Assembly: GCF_029714305.1 (NCBI RefSeq)
Contig: NZ_CP121647.1
Location: forward strand, 1,136,501 to 1,200,500
Direction: 5' to 3'
DNA length: 64,000 nt
Source: Bradyrhizobium sp. CB3481
GTDB taxonomy: Bacteria; Pseudomonadota; Alphaproteobacteria; Rhizobiales; Xanthobacteraceae
Shown here in pieces: positions 52,006 through 60,089 of the stretch. How positions within the stretch are numbered: position 1 is the first letter of the stretch; every line of letters begins with the position of its first letter. The notes under the pieces are model-generated. The model was given only the letters and a program-made list of their open reading frames with translations. It was not told the DNA's origin and made no database searches. The position numbers and the translations under genes were made by a program.

Positions 52006-55000
52006 GTGAATACCGATATCGCGCGCACACTCGCGGCGTTGAATGCCACCAACGAAGCGATTCTGTACGCCAAATCACCTGAAGAGCTGTACGCGAAGGT
52101 CTGCGAGGCCGCGTTTTCGGTCGGCGACTTCCTCGCCGTGTCGATTTTCCTGCTCGAGCCGGACACCAATTTCCTGCGCTTCGCCGCCGGCTGCGGCGAT
52201 GACGTCCCCCGGCTGCGCAGCATCGATATTTCGATCCTGGCCGGCACGCCCGAAGGTTCCGGCGTTGCCGGGCATGCCTTCCGCGACCGCCGCATATGCG
52301 TCAGCAACGATTTTCTAAACGAACCGCGCTCGCTGGCGTGGCGCGAAGGCGCCAAGGCCAACCAGGTGGGGGCGGCAGCGGCGCTGCCGCTGCTCTGCAA
52401 CGACCAGTGCGTCGGCGTACTTCTGGTGTCGCGGCATGAGGCGCACTCGATCGACGACCAGCTTGTCGCAATGCTGGAGCGGGTGTCGGCGAACGTTTCC
52501 TTTGCGCTCGACAATTTCGACCATGAGGCCGCACGCAAGAACGGCGAGCGCACCATGCGCCGCCTTAACCGGATGTTCGGCGCGATCAGCGCCACCAACG
52601 AGGCCATCCTTCGCGCCAAAACCGAGCAGGATCTTTATCAGCGCGTGTGCGATGCCGCCGTGCACAGCGGAAAGTCCGCGGCGACCGTGGTCCTGTTGGC
52701 GGAGCCGGACTCGATCTGGCTGAAGCCGGCTGCCGGCACCGGCGCCATCGTCGAGCAGATCATGCGGGCGCCGTTCTCGATCGACGTGGATAATCCCTAT
52801 GGAAAGGGCGTCTGCGGCAGGGCTTTCCGTACTCAGCAGCCCGCGATCAACAACGATATCCTCAACTCGACGGTAGGGCAGCCCTGGCATCAGGCCGCGC
52901 GTGAGACCGGCGTCACCGCCTGCGTCGCCGTTCCCCTGATCAAGCGCGACGAGAGCATCGGCGTGCTGCTGTTCTTCGTCGGCAAGCTGTGGGCAGAGGA
53001 CGAGGAGATCGTCGCCCTGATGGCGCGGATCGGCGAGAACGTCTCATTCGCGCTGGAAAATTTCGAACGCGCCAACGCAAAGGCGAAAGCCGACGCCCAG
53101 CAGGAGCGGCTGGCGCGCATGTTGGCGGCGCTAAGTGCCACCAACGAGGCGATCATCCGCGCGACGTCGCGAAAGGAACTGTTCGAACTGGTGTGCGAAG
53201 CTGCCGCAAAGGGCGGCCGCTTCAATTCGACCAGCGTCTTGCTGGCGAGGCCCGACAGCGATCACATGGAAATGGCGTCCGTCGCCGGGCCGACCGCGAA
53301 CAACATGCGCCGGGTCAAGGTCTCCACCGATGCGAATCGTCCGGAAGGCCGTGGCCTCTGCGGTAACGCCTTCCGCTCCCGGCAGGCTTGCATCGGCAAC
53401 GATCTGCGCGCCGATCCGCGCGGATCGGCATTTCATCAGTTCATTCACAGCGATGGCGCGATGTCCGGCGCGGCGTTTCCGCTGCTGGTTTCCGGCGAAG
53501 CTGTCGGCGTGATGTTCTTCATCTCCTCAGAGAAGAACACCTTCACGCCCGAATTCGCCGAGCTGCTGCAGCGGCTCACCGACAACGTGTCATTCGCGAT
53601 CGGAACTTTCGATCGGGCCGACGAGAAGGCCAGGACCGAAAGCCAGAAAAAACGCCTGACTCGGATGTTCGCCGCGCTCAGCAGGACCAACGAAGCCATC
53701 ATGCGGGCAAAATCCCGCACTGAGCTGTTCGACCTCGTGTGCGAAGCCGCGGCTGATGGCGGCAGATTCACCTCGACCACCGTCGCGCTGAAAGATTCCG
53801 CCAGCGACCTGCTCCGGATCGTGGCCGCCTCGGGCCCGGCGGCTGAGACGACCCGGCACGTCAGGCTCTCGGTCGACGAAAACCGGCCCGAGGGACGGGG
53901 GCTTAGCGGAACAGCGTTCCGGACTCGGCGTCCCTGCATCACCAACGATTACGTCACCGACCAGCGCGTCGCCGCCTTCCAGGCCGTGGTTGGCAGCTAT
54001 GGCGCGCAGTCCGGGGCGGCCTTTCCGCTCGTGGTGCGCGACGAGCCGGTCGGCGTCATGATCTACATGTCCCTCGACAAGGACACCTTCACCGCCGAAT
54101 TTGTCGAACTGCTGCAACGCTTGGCCGACAACGTCTCTTTCGCGTTGGAAAATTTCGACCGTGCGGACGACAAGGCGCGGACCGAGGTGCAGAAGGAGCG
54201 CCTGACGCGCATGCTGGCGGCGCTGAGCGCTACCAACGAGGCCATCATCCGCGCCACGTCGCGGCCGGAACTGTTCGAATTGGTATGCGAGGCGGCCGCG
54301 ACGGGCGGCAAGTTCACCCTGACATCCATCGCGCTGACAAAGCCCGGCAGCGATCTTCTCGAGGTCGTGGGTGCAGCCGGTCCGACCGCTTCGAGCGCGT
54401 GGCAGGCAACGATATCGACCGATGAGAAACGTCCCGAGGGACGCGGGCTGTGCGGCCAGGCGATTCGTTCGCGCCAGCCCAGCATCATGAATGATTATCA
54501 GGCTGATCCGCGGGCGGCCGCATTCCACGACAGGGCCCGCCTTGACGGCACGAATTCCGGCGCTTCATTCCCCTTGATGACGCACGGGGAGGTGGTCGGC
54601 GTGATGTCGTTCATGGCGGTCGAAAAGGACACCTTTACCGCCGAGTTCGCCGAGCTGCTGCAGCGGCTCGTCGACAACGTGTCGTTCGCGCTTGAGAATT
54701 TCGACCGTGCCGACGAAAAGACCAAGGCCGACGAACGGATCGAGTATCTGGCCTCGCACGACAGCCTGACCGGTCTGCCGAATCGCGAAGTGTTCAACGG
54801 CATGCTGCGCCGCGCGATCGACGGCGGCGCGCGCTATCAGCGGCAATTTGCCCTGCTGTTCATCGACCTCGACAGGTTCAAGGTCATCAACGACTCGCTG
54901 GGCCATGACGCGGGCGACATGCTGCTGGTGGAGATCGCCCGCAGGCTACGCCGCGCCTTGCGTTCGAGTGACGTCGTGGCGCGGCTCGGCGGCGACGAGT

Positions 55001-56094
55001 TCGTGGTGATTGTGGAGGAGACGGCCGAGCGCCACGAGGTCGAGCACATCGCCGGCGAGCTGCTTTCGGTGCTGAGCCAGCCGCTGCTGCTCAGCGGCCA
55101 TGAGTGCCATACCACGGCCTCGATCGGGATCGCGATGTATCCGTCCGACGGAACGGATATGCAGACGCTGACCAAGAATGCCGACATGGCGATGTATCTC
55201 GCCAAGGAAGACGGCAAGAACGGCTTCCGCTTCTTCTCCAAGGAGATCAAGACGCAGTCGATCGAGCGGCTGACGATGGAAAGCGCGCTGCGCCGTGCGC
55301 TGGAGCGCGATCAGTTCTCGCTGCATTATCAGCCCAAGATCGACATGGAGAGCCGCCAGATCACCGGCGTCGAAGCGCTGCTGCGCTGGGATCACCCCGA
55401 GCTCGGGTCGGTGTCGCCGGGCCAATTCATTCCGCTCGCCGAAGAGACCGGCCTGATTGTTCCGATCGGCCGCTGGGTGCTCAAGGAAGCCTGTGCGCAG
55501 AACATGGCCTGGCAGCGCCGCGGCCTGCGGCCGGTCACCGTGGCGGTGAACCTGTCGCCGCGGCAGTTCGCCGATCCGCACCTATTGCACGATGTCGACG
55601 AAGCATTGCTGGCGAGCGGCATGTCGCCGGTGCTGCTGCAGCTCGAAGTCACCGAAAGCATGGTGATGCGCAACGTCTCGCGCGCGATCAAGATCCTCGA
55701 CGCGATCCAGAGCCGTGGCATTCGCCTTGCGATCGACGATTTCGGCACCGGCTATTCGTCGATGTCGCTGATGAAGCAATTCCCGATCGATACGATCAAG
55801 ATCGACCGGTCCTTCGTTCGCGACCTTCCCATCGATTCCGAAGACCAGGCCATTGCGCAGGCGATCATCAGCATGGGCAAGGCGCTCGGCATGACCGTCA
55901 TCGCCGAAGGCGTCGAAACCGTGGAGCAGGAGACCTTCCTGCGCAACCATGCCTGCGATGAAATGCAGGGCTTCCTATTCTCCAAGCCGTTGCCTGCAAG
56001 GCAGATGGCCGACCTGCTGCGGTCCGAACCGCGGCTGGATTCACCGCCGCTGCAGCCGGAGGCCGGCTCAGGGCTGAAAGGCGCTGTCGTCTGA
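52006..56094 (+). CDS. Five-GAF, GGDEF, EAL cyclic-di-GMP regulatory protein
   Basis: 1362 aa from GTG 52006 (GGGAG ten bases upstream; TTG 51997 is possible), no membrane segment. Five GAF units start at residues ~8, 190, 372, 554 and 736, each with a signalling helix containing A-x-S-x-TNEAI-x-RA-x-S and an LF-LVCEAA block; the spacing is exactly 182 residues each time. GGDEF domain ~918-1085: RLGGDEFVVI intact, with the inhibitory RxxD site (RSSD) five residues before it. EAL domain ~1100-1340: GVEALLRW, EVTES, DDFGTGYSS, IKIDRSFV and AEGVET all intact. So both synthesis and breakdown of c-di-GMP are possible. Ligands of the GAF array are unknown. The gene's end overlaps a convergent small gene by 27 bp. 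Confidence 0.93.
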   Translation: MNTDIARTLAALNATNEAILYAKSPEELYAKVCEAAFSVGDFLAVSIFLLEPDTNFLRFAAGCGDDVPRLRSIDISILAGTPEGSGVAGHAFRDRRICVSNDFLNEPRSLAWREGAKANQVGAAAALPLLCNDQCVGVLLVSRHEAHSIDDQLVAMLERVSANVSFALDNFDHEAARKNGERTMRRLNRMFGAISATNEAILRAKTEQDLYQRVCDAAVHSGKSAATVVLLAEPDSIWLKPAAGTGAIVEQIMRAPFSIDVDNPYGKGVCGRAFRTQQPAINNDILNSTVGQPWHQAARETGVTACVAVPLIKRDESIGVLLFFVGKLWAEDEEIVALMARIGENVSFALENFERANAKAKADAQQERLARMLAALSATNEAIIRATSRKELFELVCEAAAKGGRFNSTSVLLARPDSDHMEMASVAGPTANNMRRVKVSTDANRPEGRGLCGNAFRSRQACIGNDLRADPRGSAFHQFIHSDGAMSGAAFPLLVSGEAVGVMFFISSEKNTFTPEFAELLQRLTDNVSFAIGTFDRADEKARTESQKKRLTRMFAALSRTNEAIMRAKSRTELFDLVCEAAADGGRFTSTTVALKDSASDLLRIVAASGPAAETTRHVRLSVDENRPEGRGLSGTAFRTRRPCITNDYVTDQRVAAFQAVVGSYGAQSGAAFPLVVRDEPVGVMIYMSLDKDTFTAEFVELLQRLADNVSFALENFDRADDKARTEVQKERLTRMLAALSATNEAIIRATSRPELFELVCEAAATGGKFTLTSIALTKPGSDLLEVVGAAGPTASSAWQATISTDEKRPEGRGLCGQAIRSRQPSIMNDYQADPRAAAFHDRARLDGTNSGASFPLMTHGEVVGVMSFMAVEKDTFTAEFAELLQRLVDNVSFALENFDRADEKTKADERIEYLASHDSLTGLPNREVFNGMLRRAIDGGARYQRQFALLFIDLDRFKVINDSLGHDAGDMLLVEIARRLRRALRSSDVVARLGGDEFVVIVEETAERHEVEHIAGELLSVLSQPLLLSGHECHTTASIGIAMYPSDGTDMQTLTKNADMAMYLAKEDGKNGFRFFSKEIKTQSIERLTMESALRRALERDQFSLHYQPKIDMESRQITGVEALLRWDHPELGSVSPGQFIPLAEETGLIVPIGRWVLKEACAQNMAWQRRGLRPVTVAVNLSPRQFADPHLLHDVDEALLASGMSPVLLQLEVTESMVMRNVSRAIKILDAIQSRGIRLAIDDFGTGYSSMSLMKQFPIDTIKIDRSFVRDLPIDSEDQAIAQAIISMGKALGMTVIAEGVETVEQETFLRNHACDEMQGFLFSKPLPARQMADLLRSEPRLDSPPLQPEAGSGLKGAVV

Positions 56095-56412
56095 CGGCTG
56101 CGGATGCAGCTCGCGGATGGCCTTTGCTTCCGAAACCTGGGCCTTGCGGGGAAAATCGTGCGGCCAGGGCAGGGAGGTCTGTCCTGTGAACGCACCGAGA
56201 AAGACTTCCGCGCCTTTGGCGTAGCTTGCCCGATCGGGCAAACCCAACCTGGCGCACCATTCTACCGGCAGAGATTCCGCGGCGTTGCGCAGCGCCATGG
56301 CCGGTCCCCACCACCATGCCGGGGCGGGCGACCGTTCCGTTTCGGGAACGGCCCGCCAGCGGACATATTCGTCGAGTATGCGTTCAAACTGCAGTCGCGC
56401 GGCGGGGTGCAT
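56068..56412 (-). CDS. Small hypothetical protein
   Basis: 114 aa from the ATG at 56410-56412, with AGGAGACAGG correctly placed. Soluble; the sequence has ARLQFERILDEYVRWRAVPE near the start and a WWWGPAMALR motif, which is seen in short Bradyrhizobium proteins of unknown function. Its 3' end overlaps the end of the GAF-GGDEF-EAL gene by 27 bp, tail to tail. Confidence 0.6.
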   Translation of the reverse strand: MHPAARLQFERILDEYVRWRAVPETERSPAPAWWWGPAMALRNAAESLPVEWCARLGLPDRASYAKGAEVFLGAFTGQTSLPWPHDFPRKAQVSEAKAIRELHPQPSDDSAFQP

Positions 56413-56472
56413 CCTGTCTCCTGTCACGGGATGATATCTGCATCCGCGCGCGGCGCAAATGCTGTCGGCCGC

Positions 56473-56712
56473 TTATTGACGCCCGTGCTGCCAGTGCGCG
56501 GTGACATCTGCGCCTGACTTGTTGAGGTGGACGTGCTGGTCGACATGGTCGACCCACGACACCGGAATGAAATGATGGTGCTGACCGTCGGGCGAACTCT
56601 GCTTAGTCAGCTTGATCTTGTCGGTTCCTTCCATGTGATCGACTTGGCCGACCGCTTTTTTGTCCGACGAGATGACGTCCATATGCTCACGGATTTGCGA
56701 GGCAACGTTCAT
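56473..56712 (-). CDS. DUF2171-family protein
   Basis: 79 aa from the ATG at 56710-56712, eight bases after AGAGG. The pattern IREHMDVISSDKKAVGQVDHMEG, then KLTKQSSPDGQHHHFIP and VDHVDQHVHLNK, is that of DUF2171, a small PRC-barrel-like fold. Function is unknown; the family often appears among stress-related genes in rhizobia. Confidence 0.82.
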   Translation of the reverse strand: MNVASQIREHMDVISSDKKAVGQVDHMEGTDKIKLTKQSSPDGQHHHFIPVSWVDHVDQHVHLNKSGADVTAHWQHGRQ

Positions 56713-56868
56713 GTTCCACATCCTCTATCGTTGGAAACGGGAAACGCGCCGCCATGGAAATAGTTGCGGGGATGCAAGCTGCTATGCGAGGTGGCGCAGC
56801 ACGGTGGGTGGCGTTGACAGCTCAGCTTCCGCTGCGATGGCCGGATGATCAGGGCCGTGATCTAACGG

Positions 56869-57336
56869 CTATTTCTCTTCCGCCGCCGTCGAGGTCGCCG
56901 GGCCTTCGCCCATGATCAGTAGGATAGTATCTTCATCCTTGGCGCCGTCCCAATGGATTTGCTTGGCGAAATGGGTGACGAAGCTGCCGGCAGGCATCGG
57001 CGTCGTGCTGGCTGGATCGAATTTCGGGCCGGTGCCGACCCACCACGTGCCCTGTAGCACGACGATGTAGCGATCGTTCGGATGGAAGTGCGGGCGGCTG
57101 AAATGGTTGCCCTTGGTCCATTTGTTGTAGACCATGTAGAAGCCGGGCTTCGAGGGATCGCCGACCACGACGGCGTTTTGCGCGCCCGCCGCGTTGACCG
57201 GCCCCCACGGAATCTGGTCCGGCAGTTTGTAGGCGACCGCGGCCGGATTTAGCTCCGCGGCGGCCGCGACGCCTGTCGCAGCGGTGAACGCGAGCAGTAT
57301 CGTGAGGCGTCGCCAGGGTCTGCTTGTCGGCTTCAT
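56869..57336 (-). CDS. Secreted cupin-domain protein
   Basis: 155 aa from the ATG at 57334-57336 with GGGAGC upstream. Signal peptide LTILLAFTAATGVAAAAE. The cupin core shows HFSRPHFHPNDRYIVVLQG (metal His residues plus Asp/Tyr) and later PAGSFVTHFAKQIHWDGA. It is a likely periplasmic metal-binding protein of unknown reaction. A DUF1080 protein is divergently encoded 224 bp away. Confidence 0.78.
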   Translation of the reverse strand: MKPTSRPWRRLTILLAFTAATGVAAAAELNPAAVAYKLPDQIPWGPVNAAGAQNAVVVGDPSKPGFYMVYNKWTKGNHFSRPHFHPNDRYIVVLQGTWWVGTGPKFDPASTTPMPAGSFVTHFAKQIHWDGAKDEDTILLIMGEGPATSTAAEEK

Positions 57337-57560
57337 GGCTTGCTCCCAATGGCTCGTGAGCTTGCAGCTCATCTCTTTGGTCCGGCCATGCTAGCTGCTC
57401 CCGTTCACGCTGGACAAGGCGCCCCGGGTGCATGCGTGACCGGCGGCTGCGACACGCGCGATGCGAACAACGCAACTGCAGCATGAAAAACGGATTTACG
57501 CCTGATGTCGTGATGCTAGGTTGCCGCCCAACGAAAAGCAGCCATGGGAGGGCTACGTTC

Positions 57561-58163
57561 ATGAAGCGATTGTCGATACTTGCAGCGGGCTTGTTGATGG
57601 GCGCGGCCGCCGTCCAATTTTCGAGCGTCGCATCGGGCCAGAGCGGCGGCTGGGTGACGCTCGTCGACGGCAGCAAGATGCTCGATTGGGCCGAGGTTGG
57701 CAAAGCCAATTGGGCGGTGAAGGACGGCGCGCTTACGGCGGATAAGATTTTGGAAGGAAAGGATCCCTCTTATCTCGTCAGCAAGGAGTCCTATAAGGAT
57801 TTCGAGATGAAGGTCGAGTTCTGGGCCGACGATGATGCCAACAGCGGCATCTTCATTCGCTGCGACCAAGCGGCGAAGATCGACGCCAAGATCTGCTACG
57901 AGGTCAACATCTTCGATAAGCGACCCGATCCTACATACGGCACCGGCGCCATCGTCGACGTCGCCAAGGTCGATCCGATGCCGAAGGCCGGCGGCAAGTG
58001 GAACACCTTCGAGATCACCGCCAAGGGGCCGCACCTCGTCGTCGTGTTCAACGGCCAGAAGACCGTCGATGTTCAGGATTCAAAACATGCCGGCGGCCCG
58101 TTTGCCCTGCAATACGGGGCTGGCGTGATCAAGTTCCGCAAGGTGCAGATCAAGGCGCTGTAG
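57561..58163 (+). CDS. Secreted DUF1080 (3-keto-disaccharide hydrolase-like) protein
   Basis: 200 aa from the ATG at 57561, after GGGAGGG. Signal peptide LSILAAGLLMGAAAVQFSS. The mature part shows GGWVTLVDGSKMLDW (usually DGkt-W), NWAVKDGALTAD, DFEMKVEFWADDDANSGIFIRC and a late YGAGVIKFRKVQIKAL, which define the DUF1080 concanavalin-like fold. Relatives act on modified disaccharides. Export and the exopolysaccharide genes nearby make a role in envelope glycan processing plausible but unproven. Confidence 0.8.
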   Translation: MKRLSILAAGLLMGAAAVQFSSVASGQSGGWVTLVDGSKMLDWAEVGKANWAVKDGALTADKILEGKDPSYLVSKESYKDFEMKVEFWADDDANSGIFIRCDQAAKIDAKICYEVNIFDKRPDPTYGTGAIVDVAKVDPMPKAGGKWNTFEITAKGPHLVVVFNGQKTVDVQDSKHAGGPFALQYGAGVIKFRKVQIKAL

Positions 58164-58251
58164 CTGCTTGCTCGATCGGCTTGCGTAACGCCTTCTTCTC
58201 CCTCTCCCGCTTGCGGGGAGGGCGGGGTGGGGTGCTTCCGCATCAGGGCTG

Positions 58252-59268
58252 TTAGAGTTTGTCCCTGCCAGGTGCGCCCGTCTTCAGCGGATGCGCTTTT
58301 TTGTGCCACGCCCAGGCGGTGCGGATAATGGTCACCAGGTCCGAATGAGCGGGGTGGAAGTTCAGCGTGTCGCGCGCGGCGGAGGGGTCGGCGACCAGGT
58401 AGGTCGGATCGCCCGGTCGCCGCGGCTTGACGACATGCGGGACCTCACGCCCGGTCTCGGCCGCGATCGCGGCGAGGATTTCCCGCACCGAAAAGCCGTT
58501 GCCGGTGCCGAGATTGAACGCGCCGCCGTTATGGCCTTCCAGCAACAGTTTCAGCGCCAGCACATGGGCCGCCGCGAGGTCGGTGACGTGGATGTAGTCG
58601 CGGATCGCCGTCCCGTCGGGCGTGTCGTAATCGTCGCCGAACACCGCAAAGTCGGGCACGTGTCCCTGCAGCGCCATCATGGCGCGCGGGATAAGATGGG
58701 TCTCCACCTCGCGCATCTCGCCGATGCCACCGGCCGGATCGGCGCCCGCGGCATTGAAGTACCGCAGCGCGAATGAGCCGAAGCCGTAGGCCGAGCGATA
58801 ATCCGCCAGCACACGCTCGACCATCCATTTCGAGGCGCCGTAGGGATTGATCGGCGCGCACGGATGGCTTTCCGGCAGCGCCCGGCTGTCGGCGTTGCCG
58901 TAGACCGCGCCGGAGGAGGAAAACACCAGGCGGCTGCAGCCGGCCGCGCGCATCGTCTCCAGCAGCGCCAGCGTCCCGGCGAGGTTGTTGACGTAATATT
59001 TCTGCGGATCGGCGACGGATTCGCCGACCAGGCTCGAGGCCGCAAAGTGCATCACCGCGACAATGCCGTGCTCGGCAAAGGTCCGCGCCAGCGTGGCCTT
59101 GTCGGCGATATCGCCGACCACCAGCGTGCCTGTGGCGAAGCTGTGGTGGCCGGTCGACAGATTGTCGTAGGTGACCGGCAGGTAGCCGGCTGCTTCCAGC
59201 GCCCGGCAGCAGTGCGAGCCGATATAGCCGGCGCCGCCGGTCACGAGAATTGCAGGACGTTTGCTCAT
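58252..59268 (-). CDS. galE: UDP-glucose 4-epimerase GalE
   Basis: 338 aa from the ATG at 59266-59268. Extended SDR: VTGGAGYIGSH at the N-terminus, FSSSGAVYG, catalytic Tyr-Lys in NPYGASKWMVE, and the UDP-binding NAAGADPAGGIGE. It interconverts UDP-glucose and UDP-galactose and so supplies galactosyl units for polysaccharide. The start overlaps the end of the WecG-type gene by four bases (ATGA), tying it to the exopolysaccharide operon. A partial family D repeat, CCTCTCCCGCTTGCGGGGAGG, lies just after its stop. Confidence 0.92.
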   Translation of the reverse strand: MSKRPAILVTGGAGYIGSHCCRALEAAGYLPVTYDNLSTGHHSFATGTLVVGDIADKATLARTFAEHGIVAVMHFAASSLVGESVADPQKYYVNNLAGTLALLETMRAAGCSRLVFSSSGAVYGNADSRALPESHPCAPINPYGASKWMVERVLADYRSAYGFGSFALRYFNAAGADPAGGIGEMREVETHLIPRAMMALQGHVPDFAVFGDDYDTPDGTAIRDYIHVTDLAAAHVLALKLLLEGHNGGAFNLGTGNGFSVREILAAIAAETGREVPHVVKPRRPGDPTYLVADPSAARDTLNFHPAHSDLVTIIRTAWAWHKKAHPLKTGAPGRDKL

Positions 59269-60089
59269 TGGTCGTGTTTTCCGCCGATATCCGCCGGTCG
59301 GCTCCTGTTCAGCAACAGATAGAGCGCGCGCGGGTTGGTGGTCAAATAGCGCCAGAACAGGCGGCGCGGCTCCAGCCAGATCCGCCAGGCCCATTCTAGA
59401 CCGGCATGCTGCATCCAGACCGGCGCACGGACACGGCTGCCCGACAGGAAGTTGAACAGCCCGCCCGATGTCTTGATGACGCCGACATTGGAGAGCGCGG
59501 GCGCGAACTCTTCGACGAAGGCCTGCTCATAGGGAACGCCGAGCGCGACCCAGAGATAGTCCGGCGCCAGTGCGTTGATTTCGGAAACCTTGGCGCGTAG
59601 CGCCTCGCCGCGCAGATAGCCGTGGCATCGGCCGACGATCTTGAGGTCGGGATATTGCTGGCGAACGTAGGCGACGGCGGCGGCGTTTTCCGCATCGTCC
59701 GCGCCGAGCAGGTAGAAGGTGAGGCCCGCGGCCTGCGCCTTGCGGGCAACGACGTGGAACAGGTCGGTGGTCGCGACGCGCTCCGGCAGCGGCGTCTTCG
59801 ACTTGAATTTCGATACGGTGACCAGGGGCTGGCCGTCGGCATTGATCAGGTCGGCAGCGCGAAACAGCCGGTCGGTCATCGGCTCGGTCGAGCAGCGCGC
59901 CAGCACCTCGCCATTGGCCGAGGTCAGGTACAGCGGCCGACTGGCGCGGCGCTGCGGGAACACCGCATCGATCATGAAGTTCGCGGTCTGCTCCAGATCG
60001 AGCACGGCAAGCCGCAAGCCGCCCAGCGTGATGCGCGGTATGCTGGCCGTGGCGGCCCTGCCGACGGGATTTACGCGGCGCTCACGCAT
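59265..60089 (-). CDS. WecG/TagA/CpsF-family glycosyltransferase
   Basis: 274 aa. GT26 family: the segment NGEVLARCSTEP and LINADGQPLVTVSK holds the NADG motif, GADDAENAAAVAYV and VALGVPYEQAF follow, and INALAPDYLWVALG fits the family core. Such enzymes add UDP-activated sugars (ManNAcA, GlcA, Glc) to a lipid-linked acceptor on the inner membrane. It overlaps the co-polymerase gene by 8 bp and galE by 4 bp. Confidence 0.85.
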   Translation of the reverse strand: MRERRVNPVGRAATASIPRITLGGLRLAVLDLEQTANFMIDAVFPQRRASRPLYLTSANGEVLARCSTEPMTDRLFRAADLINADGQPLVTVSKFKSKTPLPERVATTDLFHVVARKAQAAGLTFYLLGADDAENAAAVAYVRQQYPDLKIVGRCHGYLRGEALRAKVSEINALAPDYLWVALGVPYEQAFVEEFAPALSNVGVIKTSGGLFNFLSGSRVRAPVWMQHAGLEWAWRIWLEPRRLFWRYLTTNPRALYLLLNRSRPADIGGKHDQ

